Shown here: in pieces, positions 34,581 to 43,988 of the stretch
Layout of the letters: every line of letters starts with the position of its first letter
How positions within the stretch are numbered: the stretch's first letter is position 1
Assembly (NCBI RefSeq): GCF_018362995.1
Contig: NZ_CP074372.1
Location: 2,108,001-2,172,000, forward strand
DNA: 64,000 bases
Direction of reading: 5' to 3'
From: Chryseobacterium indologenes
GTDB lineage: Bacteria; Bacteroidota; Bacteroidia; Flavobacteriales; Weeksellaceae
Notes under the pieces: generated by a model
Told to the model about the DNA's origin: nothing
Databases searched by the model: none
The model's input: only the letters and a program-made list of their open reading frames with translations
Translations under genes and position numbers: made by a program

Positions 34581-37376
34581 TTAAAATTCTAATTGCAGTC
34601 CTACCAGGATTGTTCTTACAGCAGGGTAAGTATAAAGGTTATATGCTCCTGGAACGAACAAAGCTGTAGATTCATCTGATCCTACTGAAACTTCAGGTTC
34701 TCCGTGGAATTTAGTCACTGTAAATAAGTTTTGTCCCTGTACGTATGCTCTAAGCTTATTGATAGGAGATCCTTCTCCAAGGAACGCTTTATCAAATGTG
34801 TATCCTAATGTAAGTGATCTTAATCTTAAGTAATCTGATTTTTCTATCCACTGATCAGAATCACGCATACCGTTTGAGTCAACTTTCTGGAATACACCTG
34901 TGTCTCCCGGATTTTTCCAAACCTGAGCAGCAGCCTGAGCCATGTTTCTACCTGCAACAGCCAATGTTGGATCAACAGCAGCAGCATACATATTGTTATA
35001 AGTATAACCACCTAGTTTAAATGAGAAATCTGCGCTGAAATCAAGTCCTTTGTACTGAACGGTTGTTCCGAATCCACCAAAACTTTTTGGGAATGGAGAT
35101 TTATCAGTAAGAGGAACTGCATTAGATGCACTGTAAACATCAGTAACATTTCCTTCTTTATCATAATATAATGCTTTTCCATTGCTTGGATCTACTCCGG
35201 CAAATCTTACATTATAGAATACATATGGAGTCTCACCTACTTTTAAATACGTATCTCCTAAGTTTCTTTGTGTTTGACCGTCTGCTAGCTTATCAAGAAT
35301 TGACTTCTGGAAAGATATGTTAGCATGTAAGTTCCACTGGAAATCCTTCTTTTTGATTACATCTACACTAAGCTCAACTTCAAGACCTTTCTGAGACATA
35401 TCTCCCGCATTGATATACTGGTAGTATCCTCCTTCCTGTTTGTCCAAAGGAACAAGCTGTACGAAATCTTTTCTCTTGTTTTTATATACTTCTACGGATC
35501 CACGAACTCTTCTGTTCCACATTGTGAAATCTACCCCTAAGTTGGTAATCGCGTTAGATTCCCATTTAAGATTGCTGTTACCAATAATATATGACCCTTG
35601 TGAAGCTGTACCAGGATATGAAGTACCATTAGCACCATATAAACCATAGCTGATATTATTGACATTATAGTAATCAGGCAAAGTACCGTCGTTACCTGTT
35701 GTACCGTAAGATCCTCTAAGTTTTAAATCATTAATAAAACCACCTTTCATGAATTCCTCCTTCGCAATATTCCATGCCGCACTTGCAGACCAGAAAATAC
35801 CACTTTGATTATTGGCACCAAATCTTGATGAAGCATCTCTTCTCAATGATCCTGTTACCAAATATCTACCTTCATAATCATAGTTTAACATCCCCGCTAA
35901 ACTGAACAGGGTATTTCTTACTTTAACCCCTGTAAATGTATTTCTGTCAGAAGGTGTTGTAATTGATGGAACATTGATTACCGGAGATTTCAATCCGTAA
36001 GCTCCACCATTCATTGTTTCATTGTAGTTATCGTTATATTCGATAAATCCTAAGAAATCAAAGTTGTGACCTCCATATGATTTTTTATAATTAATGGAGT
36101 TATTCCAGGTATAGTTAAATGTGTAGAATGAGTCTTTGTTCAATGAACCTGTAGGAACTTTGTTCACTGTAATATCCAGGTTTGAACCTTTTTGCATCCA
36201 TCGAGTTCTCATGTACCAATCGAAAAGTCCATTAAAGTTTGACTTAAACTTCAGTCCATCGATAATTTTATATTCAGCAAATAAAGTTACCGGAATTCTC
36301 AGTCTCTGATCATCTGATCTATTAGTACGGATCTGCTCAACAACGTTAGAACCAGCTCTCATAGTCTGGTTGTAGCTGCCATCTGCATTATAAACCGGCT
36401 CATATGGGGCATATTTATACATGGCCGCAAATGGGTTCTGTGTATTGTTTCTGTCTCTGAAATTCTGAGTTTCCTGATACTGAACTCCTAGGTTGACTCC
36501 TACGTTTAGTTTTTCACTCAGTTTATTGGTAAATCCAAAGTTACCTGTATATCTCTTAAGTCCGTCGATATCTCTGATAATCCCGTTATCAGAATCATAT
36601 CCTAAAGAGTAATAGAAAGTACTTTCTCTGGAACCTCCTTGCGCACTAAATAGGTAAGACTGAATGCTTGAAGGCTTTAACAGGTCCTTTTGCCAGTTGT
36701 GATCATAAACAGCAAGTGCATCAATTTCCTGTTGAGTTCTTGGTTTAAATCCAAGGTACCCTAATTGATTCTGGAAATCCATCAATTCCCTAGAATTCAT
36801 CATGGTGTAATTTTTGTCTCTCAACTTTTCACTGAAACCAAACTTAGTTTCAAATGAGTAGTGAGTTTTCCCAGCTTTTCCGGCCTTAGTAGTTACCACT
36901 ACTACTCCATTTGCTCCTCTCGCACCATACTGTGCTGTAGCAGCAGCATCTTTAAGAATTGAAATAGACTCTACGTCTGCAGGATTGATTGCACTAAACT
37001 GTCTTGCAGTCATATACATACCATTTACTACATAAGTAGGCTCTGAAGAACCACCAACACCGGCAATACCTCTTACCTGAATGGTAGCAGCAGCACCTGG
37101 CTGCCCGGTAGTACTTTGTACAAATACCCCTGAAGCTCTACCCTGTAAAGAGTTACCGATAGATGTTGTAGGAGAATTTCTTCTGATTTCGTCACCTCCA
37201 ACAACAGCCTGAGCCTGGGTAATTTCATCTGCTTTTTTCTTCTGGTATCCAGTAACGATTACTTCATCGATCTTATTCTCCTTCAGAACAGAATCATTCT
37301 TAGATTTTTGTGCAAAAGCAGCTTGCCCCAAAAAGAACAAAGCACCAGCACTTAATACATGTAACTTCACATTCAT
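34581..37376 (-). CDS. SusC/RagA-family TonB-dependent transporter (second pair)
   Basis: 931 residues from the ATG at 37376 (signal peptide MNVKLHVLSAGALFFLGQAA, cleavage near AFA-QK). It lacks the N-terminal carboxypeptidase-like domain and goes almost straight into IDEVIVTGYQKKKADEITQ and the plug, with the SusC motif DAAATAQYGARGANGV. It is shorter than most SusC proteins for this reason. The barrel ends ILVGLQLEF. A strong consensus promoter precedes it. The upstream 560 bp are very AT-rich and carry no anti-sigma or regulator gene. Confidence 0.94.
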   Translation of the reverse strand: MNVKLHVLSAGALFFLGQAAFAQKSKNDSVLKENKIDEVIVTGYQKKKADEITQAQAVVGGDEIRRNSPTTSIGNSLQGRASGVFVQSTTGQPGAAATIQVRGIAGVGGSSEPTYVVNGMYMTARQFSAINPADVESISILKDAAATAQYGARGANGVVVVTTKAGKAGKTHYSFETKFGFSEKLRDKNYTMMNSRELMDFQNQLGYLGFKPRTQQEIDALAVYDHNWQKDLLKPSSIQSYLFSAQGGSRESTFYYSLGYDSDNGIIRDIDGLKRYTGNFGFTNKLSEKLNVGVNLGVQYQETQNFRDRNNTQNPFAAMYKYAPYEPVYNADGSYNQTMRAGSNVVEQIRTNRSDDQRLRIPVTLFAEYKIIDGLKFKSNFNGLFDWYMRTRWMQKGSNLDITVNKVPTGSLNKDSFYTFNYTWNNSINYKKSYGGHNFDFLGFIEYNDNYNETMNGGAYGLKSPVINVPSITTPSDRNTFTGVKVRNTLFSLAGMLNYDYEGRYLVTGSLRRDASSRFGANNQSGIFWSASAAWNIAKEEFMKGGFINDLKLRGSYGTTGNDGTLPDYYNVNNISYGLYGANGTSYPGTASQGSYIIGNSNLKWESNAITNLGVDFTMWNRRVRGSVEVYKNKRKDFVQLVPLDKQEGGYYQYINAGDMSQKGLEVELSVDVIKKKDFQWNLHANISFQKSILDKLADGQTQRNLGDTYLKVGETPYVFYNVRFAGVDPSNGKALYYDKEGNVTDVYSASNAVPLTDKSPFPKSFGGFGTTVQYKGLDFSADFSFKLGGYTYNNMYAAAVDPTLAVAGRNMAQAAAQVWKNPGDTGVFQKVDSNGMRDSDQWIEKSDYLRLRSLTLGYTFDKAFLGEGSPINKLRAYVQGQNLFTVTKFHGEPEVSVGSDESTALFVPGAYNLYTYPAVRTILVGLQLEF

Positions 37377-37404
37377 ATTAACAGATTTTAATATATTCAA
37401 GGGA

Positions 37405-37435
37405 CAAATATGTTAATAAATATCTGTAACATCAA
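37405..37435 (-). promoter_or_regulatory. Promoter of the second susC-susD pair
   Basis: On the minus strand TTG (37435-37433), 20 bp, CATATTTG (37412-37405), one base off TAnnTTTG. It predicts a leader of about 25 nt. Confidence 0.6.
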
Positions 37436-37937
37436 TTCAATAAACTCTGAAAACAGGCTTCCAGAAAGGAGAGATTCACATTGATCTTAAAAAAATGATG
37501 GAGAATTATTTTAATTGTATTTAAAAAATTAACAAAAAATAAGTCAATTTATACATTAACGGAATTTTAATAAATTTTAAAATTAAAATCAATTTACATT
37601 CATTTAAAACAAATGGTTAAAAAAATAAACATAAAATATCGTTATTTGTGAAAATAATCAAATAAATCAATTCTTAATTTTATTGAAAATCGAGAAAAAA
37701 ACGCCTTATTTTCTTAAATTTTATAAAAAAAATACACCTTTACAAACAGACAACCCCTATTTTAAGATAGTCTCGCTGAGATTAAAATTAAAAAACTGTT
37801 AATACACTATATTTCGAAATCGGTTGAAGTCCGTAAAATTATCATAGATATTCCCTGTCTTTTTCTAACTGTTTTGCCGTAACATTTAAAAACAACTCAA
37901 CTATAAAAATGACGAAAACTAAACCATTATAAAGTGA
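37436..37937. other. Very AT-rich intergenic stretch
   Basis: About 500 bp between the second susC promoter and the terminator of the HMG-CoA synthase gene. Long A/T runs and no supportable reading frame. A short TCTCgctGAGA hairpin near 37770 is the only structure noticed. Confidence 0.5.
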
Positions 37938-37973
37938 CAAAAAAATAAAAAGCATCCCATAATATGAGATGCT
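37938..37973 (-). terminator. Terminator after the HMG-CoA synthase gene
   Basis: Minus strand: AGCATC (37973-37968) pairs with GATGCT (37956-37951), extended by CATATTATG in the centre, then a T-rich run. Confidence 0.75.
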
Positions 37974-37997
37974 ATATATATTAAAATTATAATAATC

Positions 37998-39326
37998 TTA
38001 CTTCTGATAACTGTAATATCTGGCTCCAATTAATACCGGATTTTCCTTCTCTATAGAAACAAGTCCGAATCCTTTATAATCTTTGTTTACAGATTCTTTC
38101 AGTTGTTTTCTGTGAAGTTTTTCATAGGTTTCAAAATTTACAGCAGTTCTCTGGTTCAAATTTTCGAATACATTCCATTTCTCTACTACTTTTCGCCAGT
38201 TTTCAGAAATTTTTCCAGCAAACACTTTTGATTTCGATCCACTTCCATAGCCTACAAAGCCAATTTCTTCCCCTGAAAGTTCTTCATTTTCGTTAAAAGA
38301 GGTTTGTAATGCCGAAAGAAATGCCATAAAAATAGAAGCTGTGTACATATTTCCTATTTCCGAAGAAGCTCTCTGGGTCTTTTCTATTTTTTGGCTGATT
38401 AATTTTAAATAGTCTTCAGATTTTGCAACAGCTTTCTGTTCCTCTGCTGTTTCAAAGGACAGACCATTCTCCAAACTGTAGATTTCAGTAAAAACTCTTT
38501 TCCCATGAAAAGCATATGGAAGATGGAAAATAATATACTTCCAGTTTTCATAAGGTTTTTCCTGTCCTGTTATTTCTTTATAATGATGGTAAGCTTCTTT
38601 TATTCTATCCTGATAGCATTGATTAGAATATTGTCCGTCAAAGACAGGCTCATCCGTAAAAATTTCAACTTTTTCAGGATATGTTTCCGGAGCCCCCTCC
38701 AGATCTTCTTTATTATAGATTCTTCTCGGTTTGAAAAAATCAAAGACACTTTCTGACGCAACTCCCCAGTTATTTTCAATTTCAAGAAGATCAGGCTGTG
38801 AAGAAATCAAAAGAGCAACCGCTCCTCCTCCCTGCGTATATTCCCCTGAAGAGGCCAATTCATATTTGGCATAATCGCTGGCAATCACTACTGCTTTTTT
38901 ATCAGGATTCACCCTTACAAAATCAAGGGCATTATGCAGTGCGTCTACACCTCCTACACATGCAAAAGTCATGTCCAGCACATCACAGTTTCTGAAACAT
39001 CTGGTTCCAAATTCCTCTTCCAGCACCTGCTCCACCATTTGCACAGCATAAGATGCCGTAGGTTTTGCTGCATCTACAGCACTTTCAGTTCCCAGGTATA
39101 CCCTGGCTATTTCCTTAGGATTGATATGATAATCTTGTATAAGCTTCAGTAATGCTTCTGCTGCAAAGGTTGCTGCGTCTTCGTGAACATCAGAAAGTCC
39201 CATTTTATGAAGACCTAAGCCTTTTTCCAATTTCGCCGGTTCTATTCCTCTTTTTTCCGCTAAGTCCTTAATCTCCAAATATAAACCAGGCACATAATAG
39301 CCCGCTGCCTCAATTCCAAAACTCAT
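37998..39326 (-). CDS. mvaS: Hydroxymethylglutaryl-CoA synthase family protein
   Basis: 442 residues, thiolase fold. The nucleophile is C123 in DMTFACVGGVDAL, and the catalytic histidine lies in IIFHLPYAFHGKR, with GYGSGSKSKVF near the end. HMG-CoA synthase condenses acetyl-CoA with acetoacetyl-CoA, the entry step of the mevalonate pathway that many Flavobacteriia use for isoprenoids. Monocistronic, with its own terminator. Polyketide-type HMG synthases are an alternative but no such cluster is present. Confidence 0.78.
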   Translation of the reverse strand: MSFGIEAAGYYVPGLYLEIKDLAEKRGIEPAKLEKGLGLHKMGLSDVHEDAATFAAEALLKLIQDYHINPKEIARVYLGTESAVDAAKPTASYAVQMVEQVLEEEFGTRCFRNCDVLDMTFACVGGVDALHNALDFVRVNPDKKAVVIASDYAKYELASSGEYTQGGGAVALLISSQPDLLEIENNWGVASESVFDFFKPRRIYNKEDLEGAPETYPEKVEIFTDEPVFDGQYSNQCYQDRIKEAYHHYKEITGQEKPYENWKYIIFHLPYAFHGKRVFTEIYSLENGLSFETAEEQKAVAKSEDYLKLISQKIEKTQRASSEIGNMYTASIFMAFLSALQTSFNENEELSGEEIGFVGYGSGSKSKVFAGKISENWRKVVEKWNVFENLNQRTAVNFETYEKLHRKQLKESVNKDYKGFGLVSIEKENPVLIGARYYSYQK

Positions 39327-39455
39327 AATTGTCTAAATTTTAAACGAATTTATGAAAGATAATGCAAAAAACAACTGTGAAAAATGCCATTTTTTACAAT
39401 ATTATCAAAATACTGTACGTTTTATAATATATTTCAATCTATTAGCCGAATAAGG

Positions 39456-39490
39456 AAAAAAAATAAAGCCGACAGTTCTGCCGGCTTTAT
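39456..39490 (-). terminator. Terminator after the M1 aminopeptidase
   Basis: Minus strand: ATAAAGCCG / CGGCTTTAT arms with a short CAG..CTG extension, followed by eight T. The start overlaps nothing coding. Confidence 0.85.
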
Positions 39491-39494
39491 CTAC

Positions 39495-42005
39495 TTATTT
39501 ATAATTCTCAATCGCTTTATTGAGGGCATCAATCTGTTTATTAATGCTCGCTGCATTTTGTGGATTCTGTTTCAGCAGCTCCATTTTTTTGCTTAAGCCA
39601 TCTTTCAGCATCTGAACCATCATCATTTTAGCCTGTGGATTGTCTGCCATCTGATTCTTGGCATATCCTGCAATTTTCGTAATGCTTTCCGTTGCTTTCA
39701 GATTATCGGAAGTCATGATCCAGTTGAAACCATCTTCTGCTGATTTTCCTAATTCCGGGTTCTGGAATTTAATAAACGGATAGAAAGTGGCAAGAGGTGC
39801 AATATTCTCTATCTGAGAAGTAATCCTGTTCTTTACAATTATTGGAAGCAATTGTGCCCGAAGTTCATCCGATGCTCCTTTCATATCAATTTTATCAGCC
39901 AGTCCGTTTGCTCTTGAAGGATCAATGGTAAGAAGTGCGCTCATTGAACTTCCTTTCACAGCATTTGAAACTGCGTTGATTCCTTTTTCAAATAATGGGA
40001 GATATTTTTTATCTTTTGTTTTTCCTAAAGCTGTAATAGCTGCAGCCTGGGTTAATGTTTTAGGATCATTGGAAGCCAGTTTTTCAACTTCGCCACCTAA
40101 TGCCTTCATCTGTTCAGGATTGGCAAGGTCTATTAAACCTAAAGCTTTTATTCTTACTCTGAAGAAAGAATCTTTCAATGCAGCAGCCAATAATTTTACT
40201 GCTGCAGGACTTTTCCCAGCCTGATCTTTGATTCCCGCTAAAGCAAGATATCTGCTTTTAAACTCTTTAGAGTTTGTAAATTGCATCAGGTTCTGTTCAG
40301 GAGTTTTTGTATCAGTGATTTCGGCTAATAAAACACCGTCTGCATTAATATTTACCAGATCAGGGGTCTTAGAAACATCAAAACTGAATGTATTTTTAGC
40401 TTCTGCATTTACCCAGACATTGTATCTTTTAGGTTTTCCATTGTCATATACATCTATAGCCAGAGGAAATTCAAATGGCTTTTCCTGGGTTTGATTTATC
40501 GTAACAGTAACCTGCTTTTTCACAGGTTCAAATGTGGAAGTGTAATTAATCTTCGGGTTTCCGCTTCCAAAATACCATTGGTTGAAGAACCAGTTCAGGT
40601 CTTTCCCTGACACTTTTTCAAAAGACAGTCTCAGCTGATGAGCTTCTGCATTCTGATATTCATTGGTTTTCAGATAATCATTCATTCCTGCAAAGAAGGC
40701 ATCATCTCCAAGATAGTTTCTCAGCATATTTAAAATACCTCCTCCTTTCTGATACGTCACCAGGTCAAAAACATCTTCACGGGATTCATAATTGAACCTT
40801 ACCAGATTCTTATTAAAGTCGGATGGATTGTGAAGATAATTATTCACATCGGTCATCAGGTGATAATCTGCCTGATCTTTTCCGTATTTATATTCATTCC
40901 AAAGGTATTCGGAATAGTTGGCAAAAGATTCATTGACTGTAAGATTGCTCCAGCTTTCTGCGGTAACAAGATCTCCAAACCAGTGATGGAATAATTCATG
41001 AGCAATAGTATCTTCCCATGTATTTTCATCGATAAGCTGACCCGGTTTTTGAAGGATGTCACTTCCATGAAGGGTTGCCGTGGTATTTTCCATCGCACCG
41101 CTTACATAATCTCTTCCTGAAATCTGAGCATATTTTGCCCATGGATAATCATAGTTCAGTTTTTTGGAGAAAAATTCAATCATTTCCGGAGTATTTCCGT
41201 AGATCTGCTTAGCGTAAGGCTCGTATTCTTTTTCGATGTAATAATCAACCGGAATATTTTTCCATTTGTCTTTTACAATAGCATATTCTCCTACTCCCAT
41301 AAAGAAAAGATAGGTAGAATGTCTTTTATCCATCACCCAGTGATCTGTTCTGAGACCATTGGATTCTTTTTTTGATTCTTTCAGAAGACCATTGGAAAGG
41401 GTTACGTATTTATCAGGAACCGTCATATAGATTTCCTGTGTGGTCTTTTGGTTGGGTTTATCGATAGTGGGAAACCATGCGGAAGAAGATTCTGTTTCTC
41501 CCTGTGTCCAGATTTGTGTAGGCATATCCGGGTCCGTTCCCTGAGGATTGATGAAATAAAGCCCTTTTGCATCATTGATAGCCATACTTCCCTGTTGTTT
41601 TACTTCATTCGGACGGGATGTATATTTGATGTAAACAGTATATTCCTGATTTTTCTGGTATGTTTTATCAAGACTGATTTTCAGGATATCATCTTTATAA
41701 TCATATTTCAAAGGAGATTTCTTCCCGTTATTATCAAGAGCTACTTCATGAATCAGCATTCCTTTTGCATCAAGTGTAAGTTCGTTGGCAGCATAAAAAT
41801 AAGGTGAAGCAGTAAGCCATTCTTCCCCATTCATCTGTTCTTTCTGATAATCGAAATTTACCTTCAGCTTTGTGTGTTTAAGTTCCGTTACTTTGGTGGG
41901 AGTAGCTCTATATACCTTTTCTCTTCCTGAAGTTTCGGTTTGTGCTGATACATTGGCGGAAAATAAAATCCCGAGTATAGCAATTGATAAAATGGCCTTT
42001 CTCAT
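39495..42005 (-). CDS. M1-family zinc aminopeptidase with HEAT-like C-terminus
   Basis: 836 residues. The signal peptide ends VSA-QT near 22. The substrate exopeptidase motif GAMENTTA and the zinc site HELFHHW (H336, H340, with E337 as base and E359 as third ligand in NESFANYSE) are intact. The C-terminal 280 residues are helical HEAT-like repeats. It releases N-terminal amino acids from peptides outside the cytoplasm. A DUF2683 gene sits 24 bp upstream on the same strand, so both may share a transcript. Confidence 0.93.
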   Translation of the reverse strand: MRKAILSIAILGILFSANVSAQTETSGREKVYRATPTKVTELKHTKLKVNFDYQKEQMNGEEWLTASPYFYAANELTLDAKGMLIHEVALDNNGKKSPLKYDYKDDILKISLDKTYQKNQEYTVYIKYTSRPNEVKQQGSMAINDAKGLYFINPQGTDPDMPTQIWTQGETESSSAWFPTIDKPNQKTTQEIYMTVPDKYVTLSNGLLKESKKESNGLRTDHWVMDKRHSTYLFFMGVGEYAIVKDKWKNIPVDYYIEKEYEPYAKQIYGNTPEMIEFFSKKLNYDYPWAKYAQISGRDYVSGAMENTTATLHGSDILQKPGQLIDENTWEDTIAHELFHHWFGDLVTAESWSNLTVNESFANYSEYLWNEYKYGKDQADYHLMTDVNNYLHNPSDFNKNLVRFNYESREDVFDLVTYQKGGGILNMLRNYLGDDAFFAGMNDYLKTNEYQNAEAHQLRLSFEKVSGKDLNWFFNQWYFGSGNPKINYTSTFEPVKKQVTVTINQTQEKPFEFPLAIDVYDNGKPKRYNVWVNAEAKNTFSFDVSKTPDLVNINADGVLLAEITDTKTPEQNLMQFTNSKEFKSRYLALAGIKDQAGKSPAAVKLLAAALKDSFFRVRIKALGLIDLANPEQMKALGGEVEKLASNDPKTLTQAAAITALGKTKDKKYLPLFEKGINAVSNAVKGSSMSALLTIDPSRANGLADKIDMKGASDELRAQLLPIIVKNRITSQIENIAPLATFYPFIKFQNPELGKSAEDGFNWIMTSDNLKATESITKIAGYAKNQMADNPQAKMMMVQMLKDGLSKKMELLKQNPQNAASINKQIDALNKAIENYK

Positions 42006-42029
42006 CTGTCTACTTTATTATTTTTAGAA

Positions 42030-42248
42030 TTATTTTTTAATGATGATATCGAAAATATCATTGACTAAGGTTTCATAGTCTCCTTTTTGAAGTTGTTCTT
42101 TCGTTTTTGCAAAAGCCTTTTTCAGTTCGCTTTCCGGATTTTCATCATCCACTATTTCTGCTGAAGCGACTCCTTTCAATTGAAGTATTGCATTTTTCAG
42201 GGCTTCAATGTCTGCATTTTCTTCGATATTTATTTTTAAATACTTCAT
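42030..42248 (-). CDS. DUF2683 small protein
   Basis: 72 residues. The opening MKYLKINIEENADIEALKNA and the middle GVASAEIVDDE are typical of the DUF2683 family; the C-terminal half is helical. In many relatives these genes precede toxin-like partners. Here the next gene, 24 bp away, is an aminopeptidase, so no toxin is seen. A -7-like TAAATTTG lies at 42344-42337. The 42249-42475 gap holds nothing else recognisable. Confidence 0.65.
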   Translation of the reverse strand: MKYLKINIEENADIEALKNAILQLKGVASAEIVDDENPESELKKAFAKTKEQLQKGDYETLVNDIFDIIIKK

Positions 42249-42475
42249 AATGTACTTTTAAGCATTTGAAATTGATGATCTACCGCCCGCCTTGTATCTC
42301 ATTTTTTAAGGGTCAAATGGGCAGGAGTTGTTCTTTCAAATTTAAGAAACAATTGTCAAAGAAAGAGTACTAAAGGATTTATATTCTGATTCCAAAACTT
42401 ATGAGCACAGATAATCCCCTCTATTAATGTTAAAATAACAGAAGTAAATAAAAAAATTAAAGTGATATAAGGATA

Positions 42476-43270
42476 TTAAATAGCTACAGGAGCTTTGATT
42501 CCCGGATGTGGATCATAATTTTCCAGACTGAAGTCTTCGAAATCAAAATCAAAGATATTTTTAACTTCCGGATTAAGTTTCATTGTCGGAAGCGCTCTTG
42601 GCTCTCGTCCCAGCTGTCTGTTTACCTGCTCAAAGTGATTATTATAGATATGAACATCTCCGAAACTGTGAACATAATCTCCCACTTCCAGATCACAAAC
42701 CTGTGCTACCATCATCAACAGTAATGCGTAGCTTGCAATATTAAAGGGTACCCCAAGGAAAACATCAGCACTTCTCTGGTAAAGCTGCAAGGAAAGTTTA
42801 CCATCTGCTACATAAAACTGAAACAGGGCATGACAAGGTGCCAAAGCCATATTGGGAATTTCTGCAACATTCCAAGCGGAAACAATCAGTCTTCTAGAAT
42901 CCGGATTCTTTTTGATCTGGTCAATTACTTCTGTAATCTGATCCACAACTTTTCCGTCTGCACCGCTCCAGCTTCTCCACTGCGCTCCGTAAACCGGTCC
43001 CAAATCCCCGTTTTCATTGGCCCATTCATCCCAGATGCTTACTCCGTTATCTTTAAGGTATTTGATATTGGTATCTCCTTTCAGGAACCAAAGAAGCTCG
43101 TAGATAATAGATTTCAAATGCACTTTTTTTGTCGTTACCAAAGGAAATCCTTTAGACAGATCACATCTCAGCTGATATCCGAAAACACTTCTTGTTCCAG
43201 TGCCTGTTCTGTCGGTTTTATCAGTTCCGTTATCTAAAATATGCTGTAAAAGGTCCAGGTAGTTTTGCAT
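42476..43270 (-). CDS. thyA: Thymidylate synthase
   Basis: 264 residues from the ATG at 43270, exactly the size of E. coli ThyA; a TTG 24 bp upstream is open but unlikely. The nucleophile is C146 in [12 protein letters not shown]. Other hallmarks are [21 protein letters not shown], the folate-binding region [20 protein letters not shown] and the ending [10 protein letters not shown]. It methylates dUMP to dTMP using methylene-tetrahydrofolate. Single gene, transcribed after a terminator that follows the GreA-like gene. Confidence 0.98.
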   Translation of the reverse strand: MQNYLDLLQHILDNGTDKTDRTGTGTRSVFGYQLRCDLSKGFPLVTTKKVHLKSIIYELLWFLKGDTNIKYLKDNGVSIWDEWANENGDLGPVYGAQWRSWSGADGKVVDQITEVIDQIKKNPDSRRLIVSAWNVAEIPNMALAPCHALFQFYVADGKLSLQLYQRSADVFLGVPFNIASYALLLMMVAQVCDLEVGDYVHSFGDVHIYNNHFEQVNRQLGREPRALPTMKLNPEVKNIFDFDFEDFSLENYDPHPGIKAPVAI

Positions 43271-43310
43271 TTTGAATGAGATTTTAAGTTCCAAATTTAG
43301 TAAAAACCAT

Positions 43311-43343
43311 CAAAAAAAGCACTCCTTTTTATGAATGCTTTTT
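43311..43343 (-). terminator. Terminator after the GreA-like gene
   Basis: Minus strand: AAAGCA (43342-43337) pairs with TGCTTT (43321-43316), then seven T. It separates the GreA-like gene from thyA. Confidence 0.65.
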
Positions 43344-43405
43344 ATAGTCCTGATGTCTATTTTCTATTAAACAACTGTATATCTGTTATCTAGCCTATAT
43401 TAATT

Positions 43406-43846
43406 TTACCATATATTTTCAATGGTCTGATGAATAGTATTAACGGTAAATGACTCTCCTGCTTTTTTACCATACATCACTTTTACCAAGGGAGATTCTG
43501 CAGAAACCGTCATGATTTTCTGATTTTCTGAAACAATTTCGCCCATGGAAACAGCAATATAAAACAATCCTTTATTGGTTTTCACCAAAGCTCCGTTCTG
43601 AACTTTTTCTGAAGGGTCTGAAGTTATTTTCTGTAAAACAGCCTGCTGATTCAATACTTCGTTAAGCTGTCTCTGCAGGTTATTAATTTCCTGCTGAAGC
43701 ATTTCTCTTCCTGTTTCGTATTTATCACCCATCGAACTTTTCGTATCGTTATTGGAAGCCCGTGTTTCTGCGATAAGGTTTTCAAAATACTGGATTTTAC
43801 CGGATGCTTTTGTTTTAATTATATTGATTATTTCCTGTTTGTTCAT
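43406..43846 (-). CDS. GreA/GreB-like transcription factor
   Basis: 146 residues. An N-terminal coiled-coil (about 20-70, rich in Q, E and L) and a C-terminal FKBP-like GreA/B domain (about 75-146) match the Gre fold. The coil lacks the usual acidic pair order of true GreA and is shorter, so it may be a Gre-like protein that binds RNA polymerase without cleavage activity. Monocistronic, with a repeat-bearing gap before it. Confidence 0.65.
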   Translation of the reverse strand: MNKQEIINIIKTKASGKIQYFENLIAETRASNNDTKSSMGDKYETGREMLQQEINNLQRQLNEVLNQQAVLQKITSDPSEKVQNGALVKTNKGLFYIAVSMGEIVSENQKIMTVSAESPLVKVMYGKKAGESFTVNTIHQTIENIW

Positions 43847-43878
43847 TGTAATGACGGATTTTATTGTTGGGCAGATAA

Positions 43879-43935
43879 AACCACCCCGTCAAAATCATAG
43901 ATTTTGATACCCCTCCAGCCGAGGGGAATTGGGTA
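43879..43935. repeat. Palindromic intergenic repeat
   Basis: TCAAAATC-ATA-GATTTTGA (about 43889-43907) is followed directly by CCCCTC-cagcc-GAGGGG (43910-43926), after ACCACCCCG. This two-hairpin order is familiar to me from other Chryseobacterium and Flavobacterium intergenic regions. It lies between the GH13 and GreA-like genes. Confidence 0.5.
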
Positions 43936-43988
43936 CTGCTTAGTGGCTATTCATTAAGAGATTAAAATATAAGCCGAAGATTTAAATA

